From the NCBI RefSeq assembly GCF_003369915.1, contig NC_046676.1, forward strand, positions 12,940,001-13,004,000: DNA of 64,000 nt, written 5' to 3'. Source of the DNA: Drosophila miranda. Lineage: Eukaryota; Arthropoda; Insecta; Diptera; Drosophilidae. Below, one piece after another: positions 24,040-32,638 of this stretch (position 1 is its first letter; each line of letters starts with the position of its first letter). A program made the translations under genes and the position numbers. The notes under the pieces are model-generated. The model ran no database searches and was not told where the DNA came from. It worked only from the letters and a program-made list of their open reading frames with translations.

Positions 24040-25440
24040 TTAAAGCAACTTCCTATAACTAATCTTAAATTGTGTGAACCCATAGTGGCTCAGTAGCTGT
24101 TCTAGTATGTATCCGTTTGTTACAAAAAACACTGCGCCCTGCAGTCCAATCCAGTTGAAGCTGTTCCAGGTTTTGAACTCCAGCAGATACGCGGGGAGCA
24201 GCCACAGCGCCTGGGCCAGCAGCCAAAGGACCAACAGGAATATGGATCGGCTCCACGACAGGAGTTTGAAGTTGTTCAGGCACAGGGGCAGGATCGCCAA
24301 GTACCAGATGAAGTATTGTGAGGTCACCACGGAGTTGTAGGTAACGCTTACAAAGGCCACGGTGAAGATGCAAAACGGCAGCGTCTGACGAAACTGGCCA
24401 AAGCTCAAGCTCAGGTAGAGAATGAGGCAAAACTGCGGAGCTACTAACAGCAGCTTCGTCAGCAACGCAGATTCCTCAACTGTTGCCGCGCTGCCCAGAT
24501 ATTGAAGCAAGAACTGCAGTGAGAAGTTGTGACGTGAGTCCTTGCGCACAAAGTGGTAGAGGTAGGCTTCGTAGATGTATTGCCAGCCATAGAGTGAATA
24601 GAAAGTCCACGTGAAGGCCACTAGACTGAGAAGTGTGCCTAGGACCAGGCAGAACTGTTGCTTGTTGGGGCGCATGATTTGGCGCAGGAAATCGAACGGC
24701 GTTCGCGTTAGACGTGATGACAAAGACAGATAGTAGGCCAGACTAAATAGCAAAGGGTATAGTCGTAAATGGATAACTAGTCCGTGGGCCAGTCCGGCGG
24801 CAAAGATGAGCCAATGCTTGTGCGACGATTTGTGTTCCGATCGAATCAGCAGATAGATGGTCAAGATCACAAAAAAGCTTGAAAAGCAGTCTCCGCTCCC
24901 GCGTGTGGATATTACTGCCGTCAGCGGATTGTAGAGCCAGCAGCATGCGGAGACGCGAGCGATGTTTTCTGGGTGACTTCGTTCGTCCAGCGCATCGAGG
25001 GACTGGTCTGGTTCATGGGGCCTGTTGAACTTGCTGAGCAGATGCTGCACGGTCTTCTGGTACTGACTCTTGATCTCCATGTGCACCAGGTGATAAATAA
25101 GAGTAGCAATGAGCAAATCGAAAGTCGCGTAGAGTAGTTTTCCGCACGCCGGGTGTACCAATATGTTTAGTGTCTGAAGATATGCCATTATAGGGCTGTA
25201 ACGATAGGTGTGCCTCGCAAACGGAGTATCTCCCGCCAGCACTTGACGGGCTCCATCAGTGACCACTTTGTAGTCGATGTCCGTGTAGGGCACCGCAGAC
25301 TTACTGTCGTGTATTTGTCCGTAGCAGATCAGAACAAGGCGAATTAGAGCGGAGATCAGCAGATGGGTTCTAAAGCTAATATGCAGGATTTGACGGCCAA
25401 ATCGTTGCCATCCGGTACTCGCCACTTTCGTTCGTAACAT
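24040..25440 (-). CDS. PIG-M: PIG-M, GPI mannosyltransferase 1
   Basis: The catalytic subunit that adds the first mannose to the GPI-anchor precursor on the lumenal side of the ER (GT50 family). Intronless, 466 residues. YTDIDYKV near residue 51 holds the DxD motif at the start of the first lumenal loop, followed by the family block HTYRYSPIMAYL. About ten hydrophobic segments follow, as in the family. Ends with FKISYRKLL. The start codon is only 19 bp after the stop of the NDUFAF8-like frame, so this is the last reading frame of an apparent polycistronic unit. An AATAAA just before this ATG (25445-25450) might serve the upstream frames. The clear poly(A) signal for PIG-M lies at about 23991 on the minus strand. 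Confidence 0.93.
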   Translation of the reverse strand: MLRTKVASTGWQRFGRQILHISFRTHLLISALIRLVLICYGQIHDSKSAVPYTDIDYKVVTDGARQVLAGDTPFARHTYRYSPIMAYLQTLNILVHPACGKLLYATFDLLIATLIYHLVHMEIKSQYQKTVQHLLSKFNRPHEPDQSLDALDERSHPENIARVSACCWLYNPLTAVISTRGSGDCFSSFFVILTIYLLIRSEHKSSHKHWLIFAAGLAHGLVIHLRLYPLLFSLAYYLSLSSRLTRTPFDFLRQIMRPNKQQFCLVLGTLLSLVAFTWTFYSLYGWQYIYEAYLYHFVRKDSRHNFSLQFLLQYLGSAATVEESALLTKLLLVAPQFCLILYLSLSFGQFRQTLPFCIFTVAFVSVTYNSVVTSQYFIWYLAILPLCLNNFKLLSWSRSIFLLVLWLLAQALWLLPAYLLEFKTWNSFNWIGLQGAVFFVTNGYILEQLLSHYGFTQFKISYRKLL

Positions 25441-25459
25441 TTTGTTTATTGCTCTTCGT

Positions 25460-25657
25460 TTACAACTTTGTTTTTAGCTCCATTGCGCTCTTTTGAATGC
25501 AGCTCAAAAATTCTTTAAACTCGGCGTCGCAGATCTTATGCTGCACGTTCAGGTCGCGCGACACGCAAATTGCATATGCTGAGGCCTTGTCGGCACACTT
25601 TGTAAGCAGAATTGGGTAGTTGCGGAGACGTTGGTTGGCTTTGCGCACCGATTCCAT
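25460..25657 (-). CDS. Twin-CX9C mitochondrial protein, NDUFAF8-like
   Basis: A 65-residue protein with two CX9C motifs: CADKASAYAIC and CDAEFKEFLSC. This is the fold of mitochondrial intermembrane-space proteins imported by Mia40. Overall length and spacing resemble NDUFAF8 (complex I assembly factor). Located between a small membrane protein (9 bp upstream) and PIG-M (19 bp downstream), all on the same strand. These gaps are too short for separate promoters, so all must share transcripts or be made from alternatively processed RNAs. Twin-CX9C assignment is strong; the NDUFAF8 identity is moderate. Confidence 0.75.
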   Translation of the reverse strand: MESVRKANQRLRNYPILLTKCADKASAYAICVSRDLNVQHKICDAEFKEFLSCIQKSAMELKTKL

Positions 25658-25666
25658 TCCTCAACG

Positions 25667-25933
25667 TTAACGTTTGTGCGGCGGCACACGAATCTCACTG
25701 GGAGGCAAGGGATCTGCTATGAACGCGTCGTAAATGGGCTTGGAGAAGAATATGAGTAGCGAGCTCGTCAGGAAACTGATCTGAAACAGTCGCGGGTTTC
25801 GCTGTATCCAAGTGCGCTTGGGCAGCACGGCTGTACGACGGCGCTGACCAGGTTGTTGTTGTGGCTGCTGCTGCTCCTTTTTGTCTAACAAGTCTTGAAT
25901 GTCTTTTGGTGGCTTGTACTGCGGTATGGACAT
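25667..25933 (-). CDS. Small single-pass membrane protein, unknown function
   Basis: 88 residues. Residues 1-45 are polar with a Gln run and a basic patch (QRRRTAVLPKR). One hydrophobic segment, LFQISFLTSSLLIFFSKP, spans about residues 49-66, and a short Pro-rich tail follows (PPSEIRVPPHKR). The basic stretch before the membrane segment suits a mitochondrial inner-membrane or tail-anchored protein; its neighbours are mitochondrial too. I cannot name it. Frame starts 60 bp after the CMC4-like stop and ends 9 bp before the next start, so it is the second of four frames in the array. Confidence 0.65.
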   Translation of the reverse strand: MSIPQYKPPKDIQDLLDKKEQQQPQQQPGQRRRTAVLPKRTWIQRNPRLFQISFLTSSLLIFFSKPIYDAFIADPLPPSEIRVPPHKR

Positions 25934-25942
25934 TATTTTTCT

Positions 25943-25972
25943 CTGTTGGTAATGAAAGTTAGCGTGACTTAC
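25943..25972 (-). other. 30-nt intron-like stretch with perfect splice signals
   Basis: On the minus strand, between the CMC4-like stop and the next ATG, the sequence runs GTAAGT, then CTAAC (branch-point consensus), then a pyrimidine-containing stretch ending in ACCAACAG. All three match fly consensus, but 30 nt is below the usual minimal Drosophila intron of about 40-50. The acceptor may instead serve a longer intron from an upstream donor, for example the CMC4-like exon 1 donor at 26215. Confidence 0.5.
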
Positions 25973-25993
25973 AGCATCAAGCGCATCGAAAAC

Positions 25994-26282
25994 TCACGAC
26001 TTGCCGGCACCTTTGGATGCTTCTGTTAAGTATGGTTTTTCCAAATCGATTCCACTGCAACAAAGCGATACCTTATGCCACTTTAGACAACATTGGCGCA
26101 TAGCCTCGAGAACGTCAGCACATTTATCCTCCTGGTAATTGTTTTCTGCAATGACGATTCTTGATAAGTGGCACAAGCTTACATAATAACAAAGGAAACC
26201 ATTTCAGGTACGTACCGTTCAAACAGGCTTGTATGCGGCAGGCGTTCGCTTTGCAAGGATCCTTCTTGCGAGATGCAGACAT
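25994..26282 (-). CDS. CMC4-like twin-CX9C protein (p8MTCP1 family)
   Basis: A small mitochondrial intermembrane-space protein. Two exons on the minus strand: 26282-26216 and 26145-25994, joined through a split Glu codon, 72 residues. The N-terminus MSASRKKDPCKANAC and the CRIQACLN that follows match the DPCxKxACxIQxCL start of CMC4. The second exon carries KCADVLEAMRQCC and a further SLCC. The Cys spacing of KDPC...AC and KC...QCC agrees with the CMC4 fold. First frame of the four-frame minus-strand array. Upstream, only about 70 bp separate its ATG from the end of the large palindrome. Confidence 0.85.
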
Positions 26283-26353
26283 GTAACTATATAGCTATTT
26301 TCATCTATTTTAAACGCAAACTAAAATTTCTTATGACATGTGTGTCTTCTTGC

Positions 26354-26982
26354 TAGTGATGTAAAATAACATCGATGCATCGAGCATCGTTGTTTTTCTG
26401 CCGATGTTTACTGATGTTTTCCGATGTTTTTGCTGCTACCGATGTTTTGCAAAACATCGATCGTTTAATTTCAAATAATTGCGTATTTGTCGTCTGTAAG
26501 CAGCAACACAGCAATGCCAAATAAAGTAAACATATTTGACTTAAAATGAATCAAATTTATTATAGATGGTATACATTTGTTTAAATATGATACTGCGAAC
26601 GCCGTTAACATCATTCGAAGGCAACCCGTTGTGTGTTTGGGAAGGTATGAGGAGTACTGTTCAGTCACAGACATATACCTTATTAATATTACAGAATATA
26701 CAGTACAATCTCATACACAATACTCATAAATACAATTGTCCATGTCACTTCATGTGAATGAATATGATGACACGAAAATTACATTAGCAACTAAGAATAG
26801 ACAATTGCACTTGTAAACTCGAACCCACCAAAAAGGATGAAGCAAAAAACTATTAACTTTGTTGCTGCCAAGTACCTAAGTAAATGCACTGAAATGTAAT
26901 AAAGAATAAATCCGATGTATCAATCCAACATCGATGTTTGATTTTGACAACATCGATGTTTTCATTCAAACTTACATCACTA
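26354..26982. mobile_element. hAT-like element, left arm copy
   Basis: Starts TAGTGATGTA and ends TACATCACTA (YARNG-type hAT ends). Many ACATCGATG and CCGATGTTT sub-terminal repeats cluster at both ends, as in hAT transposase-binding regions. It has no transposase and so is non-autonomous, 629 bp. The inner flank is AGTTCCGTT, the complement of the right arm site AACGGAACT. The outer flank does not match, so this copy lacks a target duplication. Confidence 0.65.
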
Positions 26983-27004
26983 AGTTCCGTTCCTTGGTGC
27001 CCAA

Positions 27005-27060
27005 CAGTGTGACCGCGGATTTATTGACCAAATATACCAACATGCCCGCTGAAATATACC
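27005..27060 (-). promoter_or_regulatory. Motif 1 / Motif 6 promoter block, minus strand (left arm)
   Basis: The complement of the right-arm block. CAGTGTGACCG here is Motif 1 (YGGTCACACTR) on the minus strand, followed by AATATACC-type Motif 6 copies. It points toward the CMC4-like gene, about 720 bp away, with the hAT copy between. Confidence 0.6.
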
Positions 27061-28058
27061 GGAAAATATCTAAAATATTTAGAACAAGTACACTGTTCTG
27101 TGACAGTCTGGCAATATTACGCGAGTGCTCAGTGAATGGCAAGTGCCGCAAGAAGAACAGTGCTGCCAACTCTCAACAGGATAATGGCTGTTTTTAGCTT
27201 GATGCGCGTAATTAATGCTTTTAACAATTTTTTTTCAAGTAATATTTAATATTTCTTTACAGTATTTCCATTGACCCTTCTAGCTCTACGGGATTAGTTT
27301 TAGATTTGAATATGGACGACATAGTCGTACCAATCATGTCTAGCTAATTATTGGACACTTCGTAGTCAACCCATAGCCGTATATTTAAATAACAATTAGT
27401 AATATCGTTTCACTGCCAATAAAAAATTACATTATTCATAGAATGGTGATGTCAGTTCATACACCGAACATGTCGCAAAGGAACTTTCTGGATTGGAACC
27501 CAGGGTCGTCGGCATTCGGCTAGCGCCGCGTCATCATGAGCCAGCCATGACGCCCATTCATGCATCGCCGAATCAAAAGCTGGGATAGCTTCGAGACGAG
27601 TAAGTGAATCAGTATGTAATTGTGGACACAATTTAAAAATATTTCTTCTTTCACAGAGGACCTATGTATCGTAAGCTTCGCCACAAACGAAGTCGTATCC
27701 GATTTCGACCCGCCAGACGGGGTCCTATCAAAGTATCCCAGCCGGACAGAATCGTATCCCAGCAGGACAGAATCGCATCCCGTAGCATCCGAGTCTAACA
27801 AGCCATCGACAACAAGGACTTTGACTATGGCAACCAAGCGAGGGGCTACGCGGGCTACTACACTTTAGATACATATCGTTGTTGTTAGGTTTAAGGATAT
27901 ACGCGTTCATACATTTAGATAGTAGATACACATTTTATCCACTTGTTTATTTATTTATACTAACGTACCCTATACTAAGCTAAGTTCTGATGAATAAAAT
28001 GATTGAAAACTCATCCTTTCTGTCTTCTGTTTTGGGGACAATATCCCGGTTAAAAAAG

Positions 28059-28465
28059 GCGTGGCACGCCCAGATCGGTTCACAAATAGCGGAGAAAAAT
28101 ACATATTTTTCATTCGGGAAATTGTCCTTGATCCTTGATAAGGACTCCATCAAATCAGGGACATTTTTTCGACCACAGGAAGCCGTCGCACGCCTAAATC
28201 GGCCCACAAATAGCCGGAAAATCTAGATCTGTATGGTTCGTTTGTTGTAGTCCTTAGCGAAGGATCAAGGACAGATCTGATAGCAGAAGCTGGCGTACGT
28301 CGCGATCGGGCCACGAAGAAGGGGGAAACCAAGATATATGTGTCTGGAAAAAAAAACCTGAATCCTTGGTCCTTGATAAGGACTGCATTAGATCAAGGAA
28401 CCTATTCCGAGTACGGGAAGCCGTCTCACGCCTAGATCGGGCCACAAATAACGGAGAAAACAACA
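28059..28465. repeat. Tandem array of about 100-bp units in left arm (mirrored at about 29025-29430)
   Basis: About four diverged units, each with a CCTTGATAAGGACT hairpin-like core followed by GAAGCCGTCGCACGCC and a GATCGGGCCACAAATA block. Unit starts are near 28059 (partial), 28123, 28245 and 28360. Such internal arrays resemble foldback-element arms. The cores are themselves dyads. Confidence 0.7.
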
Positions 28466-28622
28466 AAAGTTGTTGTTGTCAATTGTTGTACAAAATTTGT
28501 TCTTGTTGTTGTACAACAACTTTCAAATGCCCAAAAACGGGAATTACAAATCTGGGATACCAGGCGAACAGAAATCAGCAGAAGGTCACTGGTTTTTTTA
28601 ATTTTATTATTTTTCCCGCCAT

Positions 28623-28847
28623 TTTTTAAATCCCCAAATTTTGCAACGTTTTCTCATATTTTCTTTGGTCTAGAATTTCAAATGTGGAATACCAGGCGAA
28701 CAGAAATCAGCGCAAGGTCACTGGTTTTTTAAAATTCCTTTTAATTCTATTTTTCCATTTTTCATATGTTTGTTTTTCATATTCTCGTTTTCCACCATTT
28801 TGAGCGGCTAAAGAAAATATGAAATAACGTATAATCAAGATTTGAAA
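28623..28847. repeat. Palindrome spacer with extra copy of arm-end repeat
   Basis: Contains a second, diverged copy of the ACCAGGCGAACAGAAATCAG block that ends each arm, about 130 bp from the left-arm copy. So the palindrome centre lies inside a tandem repeat. The region is otherwise T-rich. Confidence 0.7.
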
Positions 28848-30527
28848 AATGGCGGTAAAAATAAAAAGTTAAAAAAAACCAGTGACCTTCTGCTGATTTC
28901 TGTTCGCCTGGTATCCCAGATTTGTAATTCCCGTTTTTGGGCATTTGAAAGTTGTTGTACAACAACAAGAACAAATTTTGTACAACAATTGACAACAACA
29001 ACTTTTGTTGTTTTCTCCGTTATTTGTGGCCCGATCTAGGCGTGAGACGGCTTCCCGTACTCGGAATAGGTTCCTTGATCTAATGCAGTCCTTATCAAGG
29101 ACCAAGGATTCAGGTTTTTTTTTCCAGACACATATATCTTGGTTTCCCCCTTCTTCGTGGCCCGATCGCGACGTACGCCAGCTTCTGCTATCAGATCTGT
29201 CCTTGATCCTTCGCTAAGGACTACAACAAACGAACCATACAGATCTAGATTTTCCGGCTATTTGTGGGCCGATTTAGGCGTGCGACGGCTTCCTGTGGTC
29301 GAAAAAATGTCCCTGATTTGATGGAGTCCTTATCAAGGATCAAGGACAATTTCCCGAATGAAAAATATGTATTTTTCTCCGCTATTTGTGAACCGATCTG
29401 GGCGTGCCACGCCTTTTTTAACCGGGATATTGTCCCCAAAACAGAAGACAGAAAGGATGAGTTTTCAATCATTTTATTCATCAGAACTTAGCTTAGTATA
29501 GGATACGTTAGTATAAATAAATAAACAAGTGGATAAAATTTGTATCTACTATCTAAATGTATGAACGCGTATATCCTTAAACCTAACAACAACGATATAT
29601 ATCTAGAGTGTAGTAGCCCGCGTAGCCCCTCGCTTGGTTGCCATAGTCAAAGTCCTTGTTGTCGATGGCTTGTTAGACTCGGATGCTACGGGGTGCGATT
29701 CTGTCCTGCTGGGATACGATTCTGTCCGGCTGGGATACTTTGATAGGACCCCGTCTGGCGGGTCGAAATCGGATACGACTTCGTTTGTGGCGAAGCTTAC
29801 GATACATAGGTCCTCTGTGAAAGAAGAAATATTTTTAAAATGTGTCCACAATTGTATACTGATTCACTTACTCGTCTCGAAGCTATCCCAGCTTTTGATT
29901 CGGCGACGCACGAATGGGCGTCATGGCTGGCTCATGATGACGCGGCGCTAGCCGAATGCCGACGACCCTGGGATCCAATCCAGAAAGTTCCTTTGCGACA
30001 TGTTCGGTGTATGAACTGGCATCACCATTCTATGAATAATGTAATTTTTTATTGTCAGTGAAAGGATATTACTAATTGTTATTTAAATATACGGCTACAG
30101 GTTGACTACGAAGTGTCCAATAATTAGCTAGTCATGATTGGTACGACTATGTCGTCCAAATTCGAATCTAAAACTAATCCCGTAGAGCTAGAAGGGTTAA
30201 TGGAAATACTGTAAAAACATATTAAATATAACTTTAAAAAAAATTGTTAAAAGCATTAATTACGCGTTTTTTTTCAGAAAACGTTCAGCTTCTTTTCTTT
30301 TTCATCAAGTCAAAAACAGCCTTTATCCTGTCGAAAAGTTGGCAGCACAGTTCTTCTTGCGGCACTTGCCATTCACTGAGCACTCGCGCAATATTGCCAG
30401 ACTGTCACAAAACAGTGTACTTGTTCTAAATATTTTAGATATTTTTCGGTATATTTCAGAGGGCATGTTGGTATATTTTGTCAATAAATCCGCGGTCACA
30501 CTGTTGGGCACCAAGGAACGGGGAACT
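28848..30527. repeat. Right inner arm of the palindrome
   Basis: Mirror of the left inner arm. Toward its outer end it adds about 45 bp not present on the left (near 30265-30310). The promoter block lies on the plus strand at 30447-30503, aimed at NC2alpha. Confidence 0.75.
30447..30503 (+). promoter_or_regulatory. Motif 6 / Motif 6 / Motif 1 promoter block (right arm)
   Basis: CGGTATATTTC and TGGTATATTTT (Ohler Motif 6) lie ahead of CGGTCACACTG (Ohler Motif 1, bound by M1BP). This arrangement is typical of Drosophila housekeeping core promoters. The DNA right after it (AACGGAACT) also occurs just beyond the hAT copy, in the NC2alpha leader. So this block was probably the original NC2alpha promoter before the hAT insertion. 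Confidence 0.65.
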
Positions 30528-31411
30528 TAGTGATGTAAATTTTAATGAAGACATCGATATCGATGTCCATCGATGTTGTCAAAATCAAACATCGATGTTG
30601 GATTGATACATCGGATTTATTCTTCGATGCATCGATGTATGACCGATGTTTCAAAACTTTCCCATTTGAGGATCTGAAGACACGGCGACAGCCTCTGATG
30701 ATTTCGATGGGAAAATTAGTGATAGGCAGTTGTGGTACTGTTTCTGATACTGAGTTTTATTGAACAAATGCATCTCCTTATATAGCTAGCAGTGTATATA
30801 AGGTGTTGTATGAGAAGGAACGCCAGGCTCCATGTGAGTATTTTTAGATAGGGTGCACTTACTCTGTGCGGGGGTTACATTTCAGTGCATTTACTTAGGT
30901 ACTTGGCAGCAACAAAGTAAATAGTTTTTTGCTTCATCCTTTTTGGTGGGTTCGAGTTTACAAGTGCAATTGTCTATTCTTAGTTGCTAATGTAATTTTC
31001 GTGTCATCATATTCATTCACATGAAGTGACATGGAAAATTGTATTTATGAGTATTTGTGTATGAGATTGTACTGTATATTCTGTAATATTTATTAAGGTA
31101 TATGTCTGTGACTGAACACTACTCTTCATACATTCCCAAACACACAACGGGTTGCCTTTGAATGATGTTAACGGCGTTCGCAGTTTCATATTTAAACAAA
31201 TGTATACCATCTATAGTAAATTTGATTCATTTAAGTCAAATATGTTTACTTTATTTGGCATTGCTGTGTTGCTGCTTACAGAAGACAAATACGCAATGAT
31301 TTGAAATTAAACGATCAATGTTTTGCAAAACATCGATACATCGCTCAACATCGGTAAACATCGGCAAAAAAACATCGATGCTCGATGCATCGATGTGTTT
31401 TTACATCACTA
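30528..31411. mobile_element. hAT-like element, right arm copy
   Basis: Same ends as the left-arm copy (TAGTGATGTA and TACATCACTA). 884 bp, the excess being about 255 bp of unique DNA around 30640-30890. Inner flank AACGGGGAACT (AACGGAACT in the mirrored left arm), outer flank AACGGAACT at 31412-31420, which makes a target-site duplication of 8-9 bp as hAT elements leave. No transposase frame; non-autonomous. Confidence 0.65.
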
Positions 31412-31493
31412 AACGGAACTGTTCTTGTGTAAAAAACACACACACATTTGTTAATTTCGCTAGGACTTGGTATATTACTTCACAAAGCCCGAA

Positions 31494-32638
31494 ATGCCAT
31501 CGAAAAAGAAAAAATACAACGCGCGCTTCCCAGCGGTGAGTACGGACGAAGCGGAAGTGGTCAATATTTTCGGCTCTGGCGTGAACCGACAATGGTTATC
31601 AGTTTTTATGCATGTGTACATACATACATACTCACATAATCAGAGGCTCCGTGTTGTGGGCGCAGCGGCAGAGCAGCACGAGCCCGGTGTGATTTATCGT
31701 TGACTCGATTTTAATATTTTACTCCGCAGGGTCGCATCAAGAAGATCATGCAGAGCGATGAGGAGATTGGTAAGGTTGCACAGGCGGTACCCGTTATCAT
31801 TTCCCGGACGCTAGAGCTATTCGTGGAGTCGCTGCTAACGAAGACGATGCGTATAACGAATTCGCGCAATGCCAAGACACTGTCCACTTCGCATATGAAG
31901 CAGTGCATCATGTCGGAGCAGCGATTCGATTTCCTGAAGGAGCTCGTCAGAAATATACCAGACATCAGTGTGGCCGAGGAGGCAAGCTCCTACAACGATG
32001 ACAGCTCACCAGAGCAATATCCGGACTCAGATACGCCATACGATCTTAGCCTGCCATCCACATCTATGCGGTCATTGCCGAATGGAGGCGGATCCGCTAT
32101 CGGCCCCTACATGCGCTCAATGAGCTTGAATGGCACCGGCCTGAAGCGTCAGCAGCAGCAGCAGCAGTACCCCCCACCCACACACATCCCATCGGTAAGT
32201 GTGCCTTCTGTGGCACACACGCACCAGCTTCAGATGGGACACGTGCCCGCCAAGTTGGCTCGCTCGGAATCAACTCCGTCCTACACACCGCGGGGCAGAC
32301 CGCCCAACCAAAACTCCTACCATAAGAAACAGTCGCACGACACTGCCATACCTGCTCCGATCTGCAGCTATGAACTCAATAAACCAATAGTCAAAATCGA
32401 TTATAGCAACGTGCAGATGCCGACCACCAACCTGTGCACGCCAGAGGCAGAGGCAGATGCCAACTCCGCCTTCAATTTTGACATTGCGGCTCCAGTTATC
32501 AATATCGATCTGACGAATATTGTAGCAGCTGGAACGGCTGGAAAGAGCAGCGCTCCCATCATTCCAAAGGCCACTGTGGCATCAACGACCCCAACTGAAA
32601 CCATTTTCGAATTAGACGAAGACTATGACAATATTTGA
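31494..32638 (+). CDS. NC2alpha: NC2alpha (DRAP1), negative cofactor 2 subunit
   Basis: With NC2beta (Dr1), forms a histone-fold dimer that sits on TBP-DNA. It blocks TFIIB entry at TATA promoters and favours DPE promoters in flies. Two exons: 31494-31535 and 31730-32638, 316 residues. [14 protein letters not shown] joins [16 protein letters not shown], the classic NC2alpha start. The H2A-like histone fold runs to about residue 90 ([19 protein letters not shown]). The remainder is a low-complexity tail with a Gln run and Pro/Ser-rich stretches, ending in acidic ELDEDYDNI. Its promoter seems to be displaced by a hAT element and a palindrome. Tbp, its target, lies 15 kb away in this window. Confidence 0.95.

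Larger units (their letters stand above)
26983..28622. repeat. Left inner arm of the palindrome
   Basis: Mirror of 28848-30527. Holds a promoter block on the minus strand next to the hAT copy, then a stretch with a GAGGACC-to-TTTAG frame (about 27655-27867) ending in a Ser/Thr-rich peptide, then the tandem array. The frame follows an acceptor-like TTTCACAG but has no recognisable domain; it may be a relic exon. Confidence 0.75.
26354..31411. repeat. 5-kb inverted repeat (palindrome) between CMC4-like gene and NC2alpha
   Basis: The left half reads, with few differences, as the reverse complement of the right half. Outer ends are TAGTGATGTAAAA and its complement TTTTTACATCACTA. Each arm has the same order from outside in: a hAT-like element, a 9-bp AACGGAACT site, a promoter block, about 900 bp of non-repetitive DNA, and an array of about 100-bp tandem units. 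A spacer of about 225 bp separates the arms. The right arm is about 300 bp longer because of extra DNA in its hAT copy and a short stretch near 30265. Near identity of the arms over more than 2 kb means a young duplication or ongoing gene conversion. A mis-assembled inverted duplication is the main alternative. Confidence 0.85.

Noticed and set aside
27480-27600. tRNA-like A/B box sequence in the palindrome arms
   Set aside because: GGATCCAATCC resembles a B box and TAGCCGAATG an A box, but they are only about 20 bp apart and no cloverleaf can be drawn.
28000-28470. CRISPR-like spaced repeats
   Set aside because: Eukaryotic tandem repeats without regular spacers; nothing of that kind is expected in a fly.
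26354-31411. Assignment of the palindrome to the Galileo/1360 or FB foldback families
   Set aside because: The long arms and tandem units resemble foldback elements, but the ends (TAGTGATGTA), the sub-terminal ATCGATG repeats and the 8-9 bp duplication fit hAT better. I left the family open beyond hAT-like ends.
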